A stretch of 64,000 nucleotides of DNA from contig CAVXXJ010000009.1 in assembly GCA_963765705.1 (NCBI GenBank), positions 1-64,000 of the forward strand, written 5' to 3'. Numbering within the stretch: the first letter of the stretch is position 1; every line of letters starts with the position of its first letter. The position numbers and the translations under genes were made by a program. The DNA is from Gaiellasilicea sp963765705. Its GTDB lineage: Bacteria; Actinomycetota; Thermoleophilia; Gaiellales; Gaiellaceae. Positions 1 through 8,423 of this stretch are shown here, piece after piece. The notes beneath the pieces are model-generated. The model was not told the origin of the DNA, made no database searches, and saw only the letters and a program-made list of their open reading frames with translations.

Positions 1-28
1 GTCAACGGTTCGAGTCCGTTAGAGGGCT
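1..28 (+). tRNA. 3' end of a tRNA-Thr gene (cut by window edge, or remnant)
   Basis: The first bases form the T-arm (AACGGTTCGAGTCCGTT) and the acceptor 3' strand AGAGGGC of a tRNA. The same sequence is found inverted at 11241-11268, where it continues through a GGT anticodon loop, so the source is tRNA-Thr(GGT). Whether the 5' half lies upstream cannot be seen. A 7-bp hairpin (AGACGCC/GGCGTCT, 67-85) follows and could end the transcript. Confidence 0.6.
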
Positions 29-74
29 TCGAAAAAACCCTGCAAATGGGTCTTTGTTGTCTATCCAGACGCCA
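1..74 (+). repeat. Left arm of a ~75-bp inverted repeat (tRNA-Thr 3' end)
   Basis: Positions 1-74 match the reverse complement of 11193-11268: the first 30 bases are identical, then CCCTGCAAATGG (12/12), TTTGTTGTCT and CAGACGCCA, with a 2-base gap. The similarity extends ~45 bases beyond the tRNA, so it is more than shared tRNA sequence. The two arms enclose 11.1 kb. Tandem islands in one tRNA would give direct repeats, so the inverted arrangement implies an inversion or two independent tRNA genes. Confidence 0.7.
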
Positions 75-318
75 GGTCGGCGTCTCGTGGACGGGAGCGA
101 TCACCCACCGCCCGGCTCTGTCTGGGCGGATCGACTGTCGCGCTGGTGTCGGATCAGGCAACGGCACACATCGGCGCGCTCTCAGCCGCGCCGGTCGCGG
201 CTCCAAGCTCCGGGTCCTCCACCCGGCAACGGCGACGGTAAGCCCGATCCTCGTCGTCCGCTGAGACCACGAACACCGATTGCGCGCAGGCCTCGCGCAG
301 CCCCGCGGTCGTGGCGAG

Positions 319-1377
319 ATGGGGGTCTGTACCCATTGCCCTCGCCGGCGCATCTCAGCACGCTACGAGTACGTGTCCGGCGAAGACCAGGCGAGCGCTC
401 GTTTGCTGTCGTTCAGCAGGGACGTCCACGCCCTGCGGGCCTTTTTCGTCGTTGCGGGTGGGCCAACCGTCACGAACAAGGCGCTGGTGGCCGCCGCAGG
501 AAGCAGGTTTGCTCGAGCTTCGCTGATCTGCGCTGAGCAGCTGCAGTCGCTCGCGACGGCGCGCGACTTCGTCCTCGGGCGGCTCGACGTCTGTCGTTCT
601 CTCGACGGCGTCGAGCGGGGGCTGACCGAACTGCAGGAGTTCGAGGACGCGCATGAAGGTGTGGCGGTCCTCAATCCAGCAGGGGCTCTCTTTACCTGCC
701 ATGACAAGATCGCCACTGCCTTGGCTCTCCGGACAGCCGGTATTCCACACCCGCAGACAGCCTGTGTCGACCACCTGTCCCAGCTGGCCGGGGTCGAGCT
801 ACCCGTGATCGTGAAGCCCCGGCTCGGGAGTTGGGGGATCGACGTCTTCCGTTGCGAGACACCGTTCGAGCTGAAGCGATGCTTTCGGGAGATCTCCAAG
901 CGGTCCTGGTTTCAGCGGCAGGGGGCGCTCGTGCAAGGGCTCGTTTCTCCGACAGGCGGCGACCTTCGTGTGCTCGTAGCCGGCGGCGCGATCGCCGGGG
1001 CGGTCGTCCGGAAGGCTCAGTCTGGCGAGTGGCGCACAAATGTCTCGCTGGGAGCGACGCGCCATTCCGTGCAGACGCTGGCTCCCGACGCAGCAAGACT
1101 CGCACTACGGGCCGCAGCGGCCGTCGGCGCGGATCTGGTCGGAGTCGACCTGCTGCCGCTGCCGGGCGGAGGTTGGGTCGTGCTGGAGCTGAACGGAGCG
1201 GTCGAGTTCTCCCCGGATTACTCGCTGGGCGGAAGCGACGTCAACACGGAGGTGATCTCACGACTGGTTGTCGCGGCGAGCCAGAAAGCTCGCGCGGCGC
1301 TCGATCGAGCGCAGCTCGCGAACTCCAGCGCGACCCGCGGCGAAAAATGGCGTCCGCCCCATTCGACACGCGGGTGA
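319..1377 (+). CDS. RimK/LysX-type ATP-grasp ligase-like protein
   Basis: ATP-grasp proteins of the RimK/LysX group join an amino acid to a carboxylate through an acyl-phosphate. Visible signatures are the nucleotide-binding lysine strand VIVKPRLGSWGIDVF, an arginine strand LRVLVAGG, WRTNVSLGA, and the metal-binding end GVDLLPL...VVLELNGAVEF (E-x-N). Similarity to the second copy at 10.07-10.94 kb begins only near position 442, so the true start could be ATG 319, GTG 373 or TTG 403; none has a good ribosome site. The substrate is unknown; no lysW-like or precursor-peptide gene is visible nearby. Roughly half of residues match the second, broken copy. Confidence 0.7.
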   Translation: MGVCTHCPRRRISARYEYVSGEDQASARLLSFSRDVHALRAFFVVAGGPTVTNKALVAAAGSRFARASLICAEQLQSLATARDFVLGRLDVCRSLDGVERGLTELQEFEDAHEGVAVLNPAGALFTCHDKIATALALRTAGIPHPQTACVDHLSQLAGVELPVIVKPRLGSWGIDVFRCETPFELKRCFREISKRSWFQRQGALVQGLVSPTGGDLRVLVAGGAIAGAVVRKAQSGEWRTNVSLGATRHSVQTLAPDAARLALRAAAAVGADLVGVDLLPLPGGGWVVLELNGAVEFSPDYSLGGSDVNTEVISRLVVAASQKARAALDRAQLANSSATRGEKWRPPHSTRG

Positions 1378-1470
1378 AACACCCGTCCGGAGTTGGAGGC
1401 TTCCCCCGATTGCTTGCACGGCGACCGCGGGCAAGACTGCCATGAACCGACTGAAGGGAGCCTAGGGACC

Positions 1471-1812
1471 ATGTCGCCAGGACTCTGGACTATCGCCGAG
1501 CGGTGGCAGACCGATATCGATCTCACGGGCTTCACCGTAGAGGCGCCGGACGGCTCGGTCGGCGCCGTCGATCAAGCGACGTGGAATGGCGCGTCCGGCT
1601 ACCTCGTCGTCAACACCGGACCCTCGATCTTCGGGAAACAAGTGATTCTTCCCGGTGGCGTCGTCCGCCACATCGATCTCGACAACGAGACGGTCTTCGT
1701 GGACCGGACGCGTTACACGATCATGGATTCCCCAGCGTTCGAGGAGGCTCGCGCAGACGACGCCGGCTATCTCGAGAAGCTGGGGGCGTACTACGCGGGT
1801 CACACTGAGTGA
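1471..1812 (+). CDS. PRC-barrel domain protein
   Basis: A 113-residue protein with a PRC-barrel-like core: DLTGFTVEAPDGSVGAVDQ, then GYLVVNTG and KQVILPGGVVRHID, followed by the acidic tail typical of actinobacterial PRC-barrel proteins. These small beta-barrels bind partners such as RNA-processing factors or photosynthetic reaction centres; the role here is not known. ATG 1471 was chosen because GAAGGGAGC lies a few bases upstream. It is convergent with the exchanger gene, whose stop begins only 2 bases away. Confidence 0.7.
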   Translation: MSPGLWTIAERWQTDIDLTGFTVEAPDGSVGAVDQATWNGASGYLVVNTGPSIFGKQVILPGGVVRHIDLDNETVFVDRTRYTIMDSPAFEEARADDAGYLEKLGAYYAGHTE

Positions 1813-1813
1813 C

Positions 1814-2758
1814 TCACCGGCCGAGCCCGAGCAGAACGGCATACGAAAGCGCGTAGAGACCCATCAGCGCTGCGGCGCTCACCCGGTCGTGACGCCGTCG
1901 CAGGACCAGGATCGCGCCGACTACCGCAACGGCGGCGAGTGTGTAGAGGCTCGCGACCACGGCGAGGCGGGCCGTCACATCTGCGGGCGCAATCGCGGGG
2001 CCGGCGCCGATCGAGAGGGTCGAGTCGACTAACGAGCTGCCGAGCGCGTCGCCGAGCGCGATCCCGGGCGCGCCGCGGCGGAGAGCGGTGACGTCGACCA
2101 TGATCTCCGGCAGCGACGTGCCGACGGAGGCGCCGAAGAACGCGAGCAGAAACTCCGGGACCCCGAGGCTCTCCGCGAGACGGACAAGCGAATGGACCGC
2201 GAGCGTCGCCCCTACGGCTACGAGGCCCAGTGCTCCGAGGGCGACGAGCGCCTGGGCGAGTTTCCCGTCGTGCCGGACGGCGGGCGGGTCGTCGGCGGCG
2301 CCGTGTGACAGCAGCTTCGTCATGACAACCGTGGCGGCTGCCCAGGCGGCAATCAAGGCCAGCCCCTCGGCGCGGTTGAGGTGGCCGTCGAGGACGAAGA
2401 GCGTCGTCAGCCCGAGGCCGCCCATCGTCAGCACGGTCACGAGCCCGACCTGAAGGCGTGAGATGACGAGCGTGCCGGCGATGAGCGGGAAGAGCCCGAG
2501 TACGAACGTGTACTGAGTGAGCGTCGAGCCGACTGAGTCGCCGACGTTGACGTCGCCTTCGCCCTGCAGATGGCTGGTGATCGAGTTCGCGATCTCGGGC
2601 AGGTCGGTGCCGACGGCTACGAGGACGACGCCGATGACGAAGGGAGGCGCTCCGAGCCCGACGGCGAGCGCGCGGGTGTACGCAACCGCTAGTTCGCTCG
2701 CCAGCAGCGCAGCGCCGAGGCCGACGAGAAGCAGGACGAGATAGAACGCAATCTGCAC
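1814..2758 (-). CDS. CaCA-family Na+/Ca2+ (cation) exchanger
   Basis: A 314-residue membrane protein with about ten transmembrane helices and the two inverted alpha-repeats that define the Ca2+/cation antiporter superfamily: GVVLVAVGTDLPEIANS near residue 45 and FFGASVGTSLPEIMVDV near residue 205. The glutamates of the two LPE motifs coordinate the ion. Repeat 1 has GTD instead of the common GTS, which may alter ion preference. The family normally exports Ca2+ in exchange for Na+ or H+. Length and topology match YrbG-type exchangers. Confidence 0.88.
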   Translation of the reverse strand: MQIAFYLVLLLVGLGAALLASELAVAYTRALAVGLGAPPFVIGVVLVAVGTDLPEIANSITSHLQGEGDVNVGDSVGSTLTQYTFVLGLFPLIAGTLVISRLQVGLVTVLTMGGLGLTTLFVLDGHLNRAEGLALIAAWAAATVVMTKLLSHGAADDPPAVRHDGKLAQALVALGALGLVAVGATLAVHSLVRLAESLGVPEFLLAFFGASVGTSLPEIMVDVTALRRGAPGIALGDALGSSLVDSTLSIGAGPAIAPADVTARLAVVASLYTLAAVAVVGAILVLRRRHDRVSAAALMGLYALSYAVLLGLGR

Positions 2759-2775
2759 CTCGGCGCCGCGGTGGG

Positions 2776-3216
2776 CTACGACGCTTGGCTGTCGTTGCCG
2801 ACCGGGATAAGCTGCGTCTCGTCGACGATCACCAGCCGCTGCTGGGGTACGAGCGCCGTGATCGCACGTTCCTCGATGCGGACGTATCGCCGGCGAAACC
2901 AGCCGGCGGGGACTGAGACGAGCAGGGCGGAGATCGCGCCCGATCCCGACCTCTCGACTCGAATGACGACGCCGAACTGGCGGCCGGCGCTGTCATCGAC
3001 GAGGAACCCCTCGCACTCCGCGAGAAGCCGTTCCGGATCGATGTCCGGCACGTCCACGTCCAGCTCGAGCAGCCAGGTACGGCCGCCGGTCGATCTGGGG
3101 AAGTAACGGCGAAATCGCAGCATGCGCGGCCGCGCCGACAGCCGGACGCTCGGCCCGTCGCCTGCGTCGGCGCCGGGCAGTTCGAGGGCGAGAGGAAGAG
3201 TCTCGTGCAGGATCAT
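2776..3216 (-). CDS. Hypothetical protein, possible PRC-barrel-like
   Basis: 146 residues beginning MILHETLPLALELPG. The first in-frame ATG is at 3216; a longer version from 3258 is possible. The middle (EGFLVDDSAGRQFGVVIRVE) and end (RYVRIEERAITALVPQQRL) resemble the strand order of PRC-barrel proteins, but similarity is weak. It follows the exchanger's start on the same strand, so it would be transcribed first, with the exchanger 17 bases downstream, suggesting a two-gene operon. No signal peptide or helix is seen. Confidence 0.55.
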   Translation of the reverse strand: MILHETLPLALELPGADAGDGPSVRLSARPRMLRFRRYFPRSTGGRTWLLELDVDVPDIDPERLLAECEGFLVDDSAGRQFGVVIRVERSGSGAISALLVSVPAGWFRRRYVRIEERAITALVPQQRLVIVDETQLIPVGNDSQAS

Positions 3217-3411
3217 GGTGACGCCGCAGCGGCGGCCGTCTGGATAGCCTGGCGACACGGAGTCTGGCCCGAAATCCGTTCAGCCACCCATTCGAGACTG
3301 GGTGACGCTCCCCAGTCGGCGGCCTCCGCATGGGTGGTACCACGGATTCCGGGCGCCCGAGCCCTCTGGCATTCTTCCAGGGCTGGCTGTCGTCGACGGG
3401 AGGTCGCCTGC

Positions 3412-4674
3412 GTGAACGTCATCGCGGCGGTCGTGTTCGCCGGCGCACTTGCTCTGATCGCGCTCGAGTGGGCGCACCGAACGAAGGTGGCGCTGGCCGG
3501 CGCCGTGCTGATGGTGCTGGTCGGCGTGCTCGATCAGGAGCAGGCGATCGAGGCCGTCGACTGGGCGACGCTCGGGCTCCTGACGGGAATGATGGTCATC
3601 GTCGGCCTGACCGAGCGGACGGGCGTCTTCACCTACCTGGCGCTCCGGGTTGCCCAGCTCTCGGGCGGCAGCCCGCTGCGACTCGTCTTCCTGCTCGCCG
3701 GGGTGACCGGCCTGTTCTCCGCCTTCCTCGACAACCTGACCGCGATCTTGCTCGTCGTCCCGATCACGCTCCTGCTCGCCGATCTCCTGCGGATCCCGGC
3801 GGTTCCACTCGTGGTGGTCGAGATCGTCGCGAGCAACATCGGCGGCACCGCCACGCTGATCGGCGATCCACCGAACATCATGATCGGGACACACGTCACC
3901 GAGCTCACGTTCTTCGACTTCATCGTCAACCTGGCGCCCGTCGCGGCGCTGACCTTGGTCGTGACGACCGCGATCATGTACCTGGTCTACCGCAGCCGCC
4001 TCTCGATCTCGCCCGACCGCGTGGACGAGGTGGCCAAGCTCGATCCAGCCCGAGACATACGCCAGCGGCCTTACGTCAAGCGCTCGATCGCTGTCCTGCT
4101 CGGGACGATCGTGGCGTTCTTCCTCCACGCTCCCCTCCACATCGAACCGGCCGTGGTCGCCGTCGCGGGCGCCGCCGTGATGCTGCTCGTGGCCGCGGAC
4201 GATGTCGAGGACGCGCTCGAGCGCGTCGAGTGGTCGACCATCTTCTTCTTCATCGGTCTCTTCGTGATGGTCGGCGGCCTCGAGTCGCAGGGCATCGTGC
4301 AGGAGGTGGCCGGCCTGCTCGGCGACGTGACCGACGGCTCGCGCACGGCCGAGGCGATGGTGATCCTCTGGGGCGCCGCAGCCGGCTCTGCGCTCGTCGA
4401 CAACATCCCGTTCACGGCCGCGATGATCCCGGTCGTCGACGAGCTTCAGGCCGGCCAGGACTTCGACGCCACCAACTGGTGGGCGCTCGCGCTCGGAGCC
4501 TGCTTCGGCGGCAACGCCACCATCGTCGCCGCAGCCGCGAACGTCACCGCCAGCGGCATCCTCGAACGGACCGGCCAGCCGCTCTCCTTCGCCCGCTTCC
4601 TTGCGATCGGCGTTCCTGTCACGCTCGTCTCGTTGACGATCGCCACCGGCTACCTGCTCCTCTTCCAACTCTGA
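3412..4674 (+). CDS. SLC13/ArsB/NhaD-type permease
   Basis: A 420-residue ion transporter with about eleven membrane helices. The family signature NIGGTATLIGDPPNIMIG is present, with a second half-site DNIPFTAAMIPV and GACFGGNATIVAAAANV, as in the ArsB/NhaD/DASS group. Substrates in the family range from arsenite and sodium to dicarboxylates, so the substrate is not assigned. GTG 3412 was chosen because GACGGGAGG lies 6 bases upstream and the mature sequence starts with a helix. The next gene, a CBS protein, starts 3 bases after the stop, suggesting that adenosyl nucleotides may gate the transporter. Confidence 0.85.
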   Translation: MNVIAAVVFAGALALIALEWAHRTKVALAGAVLMVLVGVLDQEQAIEAVDWATLGLLTGMMVIVGLTERTGVFTYLALRVAQLSGGSPLRLVFLLAGVTGLFSAFLDNLTAILLVVPITLLLADLLRIPAVPLVVVEIVASNIGGTATLIGDPPNIMIGTHVTELTFFDFIVNLAPVAALTLVVTTAIMYLVYRSRLSISPDRVDEVAKLDPARDIRQRPYVKRSIAVLLGTIVAFFLHAPLHIEPAVVAVAGAAVMLLVAADDVEDALERVEWSTIFFFIGLFVMVGGLESQGIVQEVAGLLGDVTDGSRTAEAMVILWGAAAGSALVDNIPFTAAMIPVVDELQAGQDFDATNWWALALGACFGGNATIVAAAANVTASGILERTGQPLSFARFLAIGVPVTLVSLTIATGYLLLFQL

Positions 4675-4677
4675 GAC

Positions 4678-5148
4678 TTGGCGCTACTCCGTGACATGCA
4701 GCTCGTCCCCGGCTCCGTCCGCAACGACGCCGGCTTCTTCCCGGCCGCCCAGGCGCTGCTGGCCGCCCATTCCTCGGCGATTGCTGTCGTGGATCACGAC
4801 CTTCGCGTCGTGGGGTTGTTCACCGACGACGACCTGCTACGCGGCCTCTTTCCGCCCTACCTCGGCGAGCTCCACCACACAGCATTCCTCGTCAACGAGG
4901 GGCAAGCGCTGCGGGCCAGCATCGAGGCTGCGGCCAGCGAGCCCGTCACGCGGTACATGCGCGAGGCGGTAACGGTGGACATCGACGCGGGTGCCGCTCA
5001 CGTCGTCGAGCGCTTCCTCCACACGCCCTGGGGTGCGATCGCGGTCGTCGAAGCCGGCCGCTTCATCGGCATGGTCGGCCAGCTCGAGTTCACCGAGCTG
5101 CTCATGGAGCAGCTCGACCTTCCCTCCGAAAGGGGCGAGATGAGGTGA
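4678..5148 (+). CDS. CBS-domain pair protein
   Basis: 156 residues with two CBS motifs: AIAVVDHDLRVVGLFTDDDL near residue 40 and WGAIAVVEAGRFIGMVGQLE near residue 130, separated by an insert. CBS pairs bind AMP, ATP or S-adenosylmethionine and regulate attached or partner proteins. It sits between the permease and a sensor kinase and is probably co-transcribed with both. The start is TTG 4678 or ATG 4696; neither has a clear ribosome site, and coupling to the upstream stop is likely. Confidence 0.8.
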   Translation: MALLRDMQLVPGSVRNDAGFFPAAQALLAAHSSAIAVVDHDLRVVGLFTDDDLLRGLFPPYLGELHHTAFLVNEGQALRASIEAAASEPVTRYMREAVTVDIDAGAAHVVERFLHTPWGAIAVVEAGRFIGMVGQLEFTELLMEQLDLPSERGEMR

Positions 5149-5155
5149 CGTCCCG

Positions 5156-6172
5156 ATGGCCCCCGCCCCCCGTTGGAGGCATCATTTCGTGATGGTCTCG
5201 GCACGGGATCTCCGCGGGACGGCCCCGTTTGCATGGCGGATCTTCGCCGTGAACGCCGTTCTGCTCATTGTGGCCGCGGTTGCGCTGGCGCTCTCTCCCG
5301 CGACGGTCAGCTTCCCGATCGCGCTCACCGAGGGGATCGTCCTCGCTGTGGGCTTGATTGCGATTCTGATCGTCAACCTGCTGCTCGTCAGGCGCTCGTT
5401 CGCGCCACTCGAGCGTCTGACCAGGCTGATGCGCAGTGTCGACCTCCTCAGCCCCGGCCAACGTCTCGAGGTCACCGGGCCACAGGAGGTGCGGGAGCTC
5501 GGAGCCGTGTTCAACGAGATGCTCGGGCGGCTCGAGCAGGAGCGTCACGAGAGCGGCTGGGACGCGCTGAAGGCACAGGAGGCGGAGCGAAAGCGCGTCG
5601 CGCAGGAACTGCACGACGAGGTCGGACAGGCGCTGACGGCGGTGATGCTTCAGATCGGGAGGCTCGCCAAGAAGGCCCCAAGCGACCTCAGCGCGGAGCT
5701 GAACGAAGCCCTGGAGACGACCCGTGCCAGCCTGGAGGACGTACGTCGGATCGCGAAGCAACTACGCCCGGAAGCCCTCGATGATCTCGGCCTCGTCCCT
5801 GCCCTGAACGCCCTTGTCGGCACCTTTGCGGAGCGAACCGGCCTCCGGATCCGCGGTCGGCTTCCTGAGAGCCTCCCTCCAATCGGCGACGACGCCGAGC
5901 TCGTTGTCTTTCGCGTTGCGCAGGAGAGCCTGACCAACGCGGCCCGCCACGCCGAGACGTCGCGGGTCGACCTTACGCTCGAGCGCAACGGGCGCAGACT
6001 CATACTCCGCGTGCGCGACTACGGTGTCGGAATCGATGGCAGACGTCCAGGCAGCGGAATCCGCGGTATGCGCGAGCGCGCCCTTCTGATCGGCGCCGAC
6101 CTGTCGGTCGCGAACGTCCCCGGCGGGGGCACCGAGGTCTGGCTCTCGCTCCCAATGACGGAACGCGTATGA
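5156..6172 (+). CDS. Sensor histidine kinase (HisKA_3, LiaS/NarX type)
   Basis: A membrane sensor: two helices (about residues 25-45 and 55-80) with almost no extracellular loop, a HAMP-like linker (RRSFAPLERLTRLM), a HisKA_3 domain with the phospho-accepting histidine in ELHDEVGQALTAV, and an HATPase_c domain with N-box ESLTNAARHAE, G1 DYGVGIDG and G2 GIRGMRERA. The tiny periplasmic part fits intramembrane-sensing kinases. ATG 5156 is the first start; ATG 5192 (MVSARDL) after TTGGAGG is an alternative. It overlaps the response regulator by 4 bases (ATGA), so the two form a pair. Confidence 0.9.
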   Translation: MAPAPRWRHHFVMVSARDLRGTAPFAWRIFAVNAVLLIVAAVALALSPATVSFPIALTEGIVLAVGLIAILIVNLLLVRRSFAPLERLTRLMRSVDLLSPGQRLEVTGPQEVRELGAVFNEMLGRLEQERHESGWDALKAQEAERKRVAQELHDEVGQALTAVMLQIGRLAKKAPSDLSAELNEALETTRASLEDVRRIAKQLRPEALDDLGLVPALNALVGTFAERTGLRIRGRLPESLPPIGDDAELVVFRVAQESLTNAARHAETSRVDLTLERNGRRLILRVRDYGVGIDGRRPGSGIRGMRERALLIGADLSVANVPGGGTEVWLSLPMTERV

Positions 6173-6825
6173 GCCCGGACAGCCGCACGCGCGTGCTGCT
6201 CGCCGACGATCACGTCGTCGTGCGGCGCGGCCTTCGCCTCGTCCTCGACGCCGAGCCCGACCTGGAGGTCGTCGCGGAAGCCGGCGACGGCGCGGAGGCG
6301 GTCGCAAAAGGACTCGAAGGTGGTGTCGACCTAGCTGTGCTCGACGTCAGCATGCCCCGAATGACGGGCATCCAGGCGGCGAGCGAGCTCTCACGACGCA
6401 GACCCGAGCTCCGGCTGCTGATGCTCTCCATGCACGACAACGAGCAGTACTTCTTCGAAGCGCTCAAGGCAGGGGCCTCCGGCTACGTCCTCAAATCCGC
6501 GGCCGACCGTGACCTGGTCGAAGCCTGCCGGGCAACCATGCGAGGTCAGCCGTTCATCTACCCGGCGGCTGTCACCGCGCTCATCCGCGACCACCTCGAA
6601 AAAGCAAGCGACGGCGCGCAGCCACGCGAGCTCTTGACGCCGCGAGAGCTCGAGGTACTCAAGCTCATCGCCGAGGCAAATAGCTCAAAGGAGATCGCCC
6701 GGATCCTGGTGATCAGCATCAAGACCGTCGAGCGCCACCGCGCGAACATCCTCGAAAAGCTCGGCATGCGCGACCGCGTCGAGCTGACCCGCTACGCGAT
6801 CAGGCGCGGACTCATCGAAGCGTAG
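6169..6825 (+). CDS. NarL/LuxR-family response regulator
   Basis: 218 residues. The receiver domain has the acidic pocket (ADDH) and phospho-accepting aspartate in VLDVSMPRMTG, followed by lysine in GASGYVLKSAAD. The C-terminal LuxR helix-turn-helix reads LTPRELEVLKLIAEANSSKE...SIKTVERHRANIL. It is the cognate regulator of the upstream kinase, with a 4-base overlap. Targets are unknown; the adjacent permease/CBS unit is the obvious candidate. Confidence 0.92.
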   Translation: MSPDSRTRVLLADDHVVVRRGLRLVLDAEPDLEVVAEAGDGAEAVAKGLEGGVDLAVLDVSMPRMTGIQAASELSRRRPELRLLMLSMHDNEQYFFEALKAGASGYVLKSAADRDLVEACRATMRGQPFIYPAAVTALIRDHLEKASDGAQPRELLTPRELEVLKLIAEANSSKEIARILVISIKTVERHRANILEKLGMRDRVELTRYAIRRGLIEA

Positions 6826-6837
6826 AAGCGGTCGAGT

Positions 6838-7038
6838 TCACCGACCGCTGGGTACGTGCGCTCGGCCTGCACTCGATCCACGGTCGGATTGTCCTGGACG
6901 CACTCGCTCCTGCACACGCGACGTACGAGCGTTGTCGCGCACCTCAAGCACCCAGAACCACGCAACGACAACTATGAACGCGACCCAAGGCGCAAGCGCC
7001 ACCAGTTCCTCGACCGACTGCCGCGTCTCGGACGACAT
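6838..7038 (-). CDS. Small single-pass membrane protein
   Basis: 66 residues starting MSSETRQSVEELVALAPW, with one helix (VAFIVVVAWFWVLEV) and a basic tail. The ATG at 7038 is preceded at 7 bases by a perfect GGAGG, which supports this as a real gene rather than a chance reading frame. No family is recognised. It converges on the response regulator with only a 12-base gap. Confidence 0.6.
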   Translation of the reverse strand: MSSETRQSVEELVALAPWVAFIVVVAWFWVLEVRDNARTSRVQERVRPGQSDRGSSAGRAHVPSGR

Positions 7039-7143
7039 CGCCGCACCTCCGATCGGACGCCCGAGGACTCCCAGGCTCCGTGGAAGCCTGTCGGACGATC
7101 GCGCGACAGGCAATGGGGTCTTCGCTCCATCTTTCGCCCAGCA

Positions 7144-7344
7144 TCAGATGAGCGACCGAACGCTCGTCGCCGCAGAGGCGACATCGGTATCGCCAGCAAG
7201 CGCTCGCTGCAAGAAATAGTTCGCGGCGACGAAGGCTCCGAGGAACCCGGCCACCATCCACAGCGCGAGTGTCCAGCCTGCGGCGCTCGGGGAGGCCGTG
7301 GCGCCTTGAGACGGACGCTCGCGAAGCTCGCGCTGGTCGCTCAT
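7144..7344 (-). CDS. Small single-pass membrane protein
   Basis: 66 residues from MSDQRELRERPSQG, with a Ser/Pro-rich linker and one hydrophobic helix (WTLALWMVAGFLGAFVAANYFL). An upstream ATG at 7359 would add MLIVE but looks less natural. No strong ribosome site and no known family; assigned from composition and proximity to the similar small gene downstream. Confidence 0.45.
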   Translation of the reverse strand: MSDQRELRERPSQGATASPSAAGWTLALWMVAGFLGAFVAANYFLQRALAGDTDVASAATSVRSLI

Positions 7345-7497
7345 TTCGACTATCAGCATGGCCCGCCACACGACTCGGCGCCATCGGGCCGAGCACCCAT
7401 TCCCGCTGCGATCGAATGCCGATCCCCCGGTACTGCACCTCCGCCGGAAGTCACATCTTGATCTCGAGATCTCAAGTCGGAGAAGGCGGCTGGAAAC

Positions 7498-7893
7498 TCA
7501 ACGTCGATCACGTCGCCAACCCGTCGACCCAACTAGCGCGGAGCCGACCGGCGACACGTGCAAGATGCTTCCCGCCGCCGGGTCGGTCTCTCCGGCTCCG
7601 ACAAGCCGGTATTCGACCAACTCGCCCGTATCGAGGTCGTGCACGCACGCGGTTTCGCCGACCCCGAGCTCGCCGTCGGCCGGATCCGGCTGAACCACCG
7701 TCGCCGAATTCAACCGGTCCTCGAGCATCGCGATCTGCCCATCCAAGCGGGCTAACTCGTCGGAGGCGTCGAGATGCGCGGCGGCAGCTCCGCGTACGCC
7801 TGCCCCTGCCTTGATCCTCTCGAGGAACGCGTCACGCTTCGAGCGACAGCACCACGAGCTCGCAGTGAGCTTTTCCAGTCCAGCCGATGTGAC
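7498..7893 (-). pseudogene. GreA/GreB-type transcription factor, degraded
   Basis: The last ~85 codons match the Gre-factor C-terminal domain (GELGVGETACVHDLDTGE, VGAGETDPAAGSILHVSPVG). The preceding frame resembles the N-terminal coiled coil: SAGLEKLT, KRDAFLERIKAG, LDGQIAMLEDRL. There is no usable start codon in this frame: a stop lies at 7894-7896 and the first possible start, TTG 7746, would remove the coiled coil. Near 7845-7860 a pair of compensating shifts would restore EKLTAELVVLRSKRD. Either the gene is decaying or the sequence carries small indels. Gre factors act on backtracked RNA polymerase through the coiled-coil tip, which is lost here as read. Confidence 0.55.
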
Positions 7894-8423
7894 TTAAATC
7901 CATGTGCAGGAATCTCCCGGGCTTGGCAGCGATTGGTGGTTACCGTGACAGCATCCGGTCAGGCTCGTTGCGGCGCAGCGGGTCATTCAGCTTGACCCGC
8001 CTCGCCGCCTCCTCTCCCCGGAAGCGCTCGGCCGGTTTTCCAGAGTGCCCACGACGACGGCTACCTTCGGGGCCATCCGACTGTCAGTCGATCATCCGGC
8101 TCGTCGATCGGTTCGGCTTCGAGTACGCCGCCGCCGAGACGCCGCATTGCGGCTCGCGGCAACGAGAATCAGAGCAAGCGCGAACCGCAACGTTCGGACG
8201 GATCCGTGGCCACTCGCACTTGACCTGTTTCCGCGGCTTCTCGTCAAAACTGCCCTACGTATTGCCAGGGCAGCAAACGTCCATGCTCTGTCTAATGTAC
8301 CGGCCTCGTACCCGCGCTCCGTTGACTGTTTAGCAAACAGATAACGCCTTGTCGGCCTTTACCTGCTCGCGTACTTGTCCCGCTCGGCGTTGGCGGAGCG
8401 GGCGAGTGACGATTCCTCGCCAC
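7894..8423. other. Non-coding stretch, no gene recognised
   Basis: Open frames here have neither family resemblance nor ribosome sites. Near 8293-8318 there is ATGTACCGGCCTCGTACCCG, nearly the same as ATGTACCCGTCTCGTACCCG at 11158-11180 beside the tRNA-Thr remnant. It may therefore contain the eroded end of another integrated element. Confidence 0.4.

Noticed and set aside
7902..8344. Open frames of 99-143 codons as genes
   Set aside because: No ribosome site, no family, Arg/Ser-rich composition in all frames; better read as eroded non-coding sequence.
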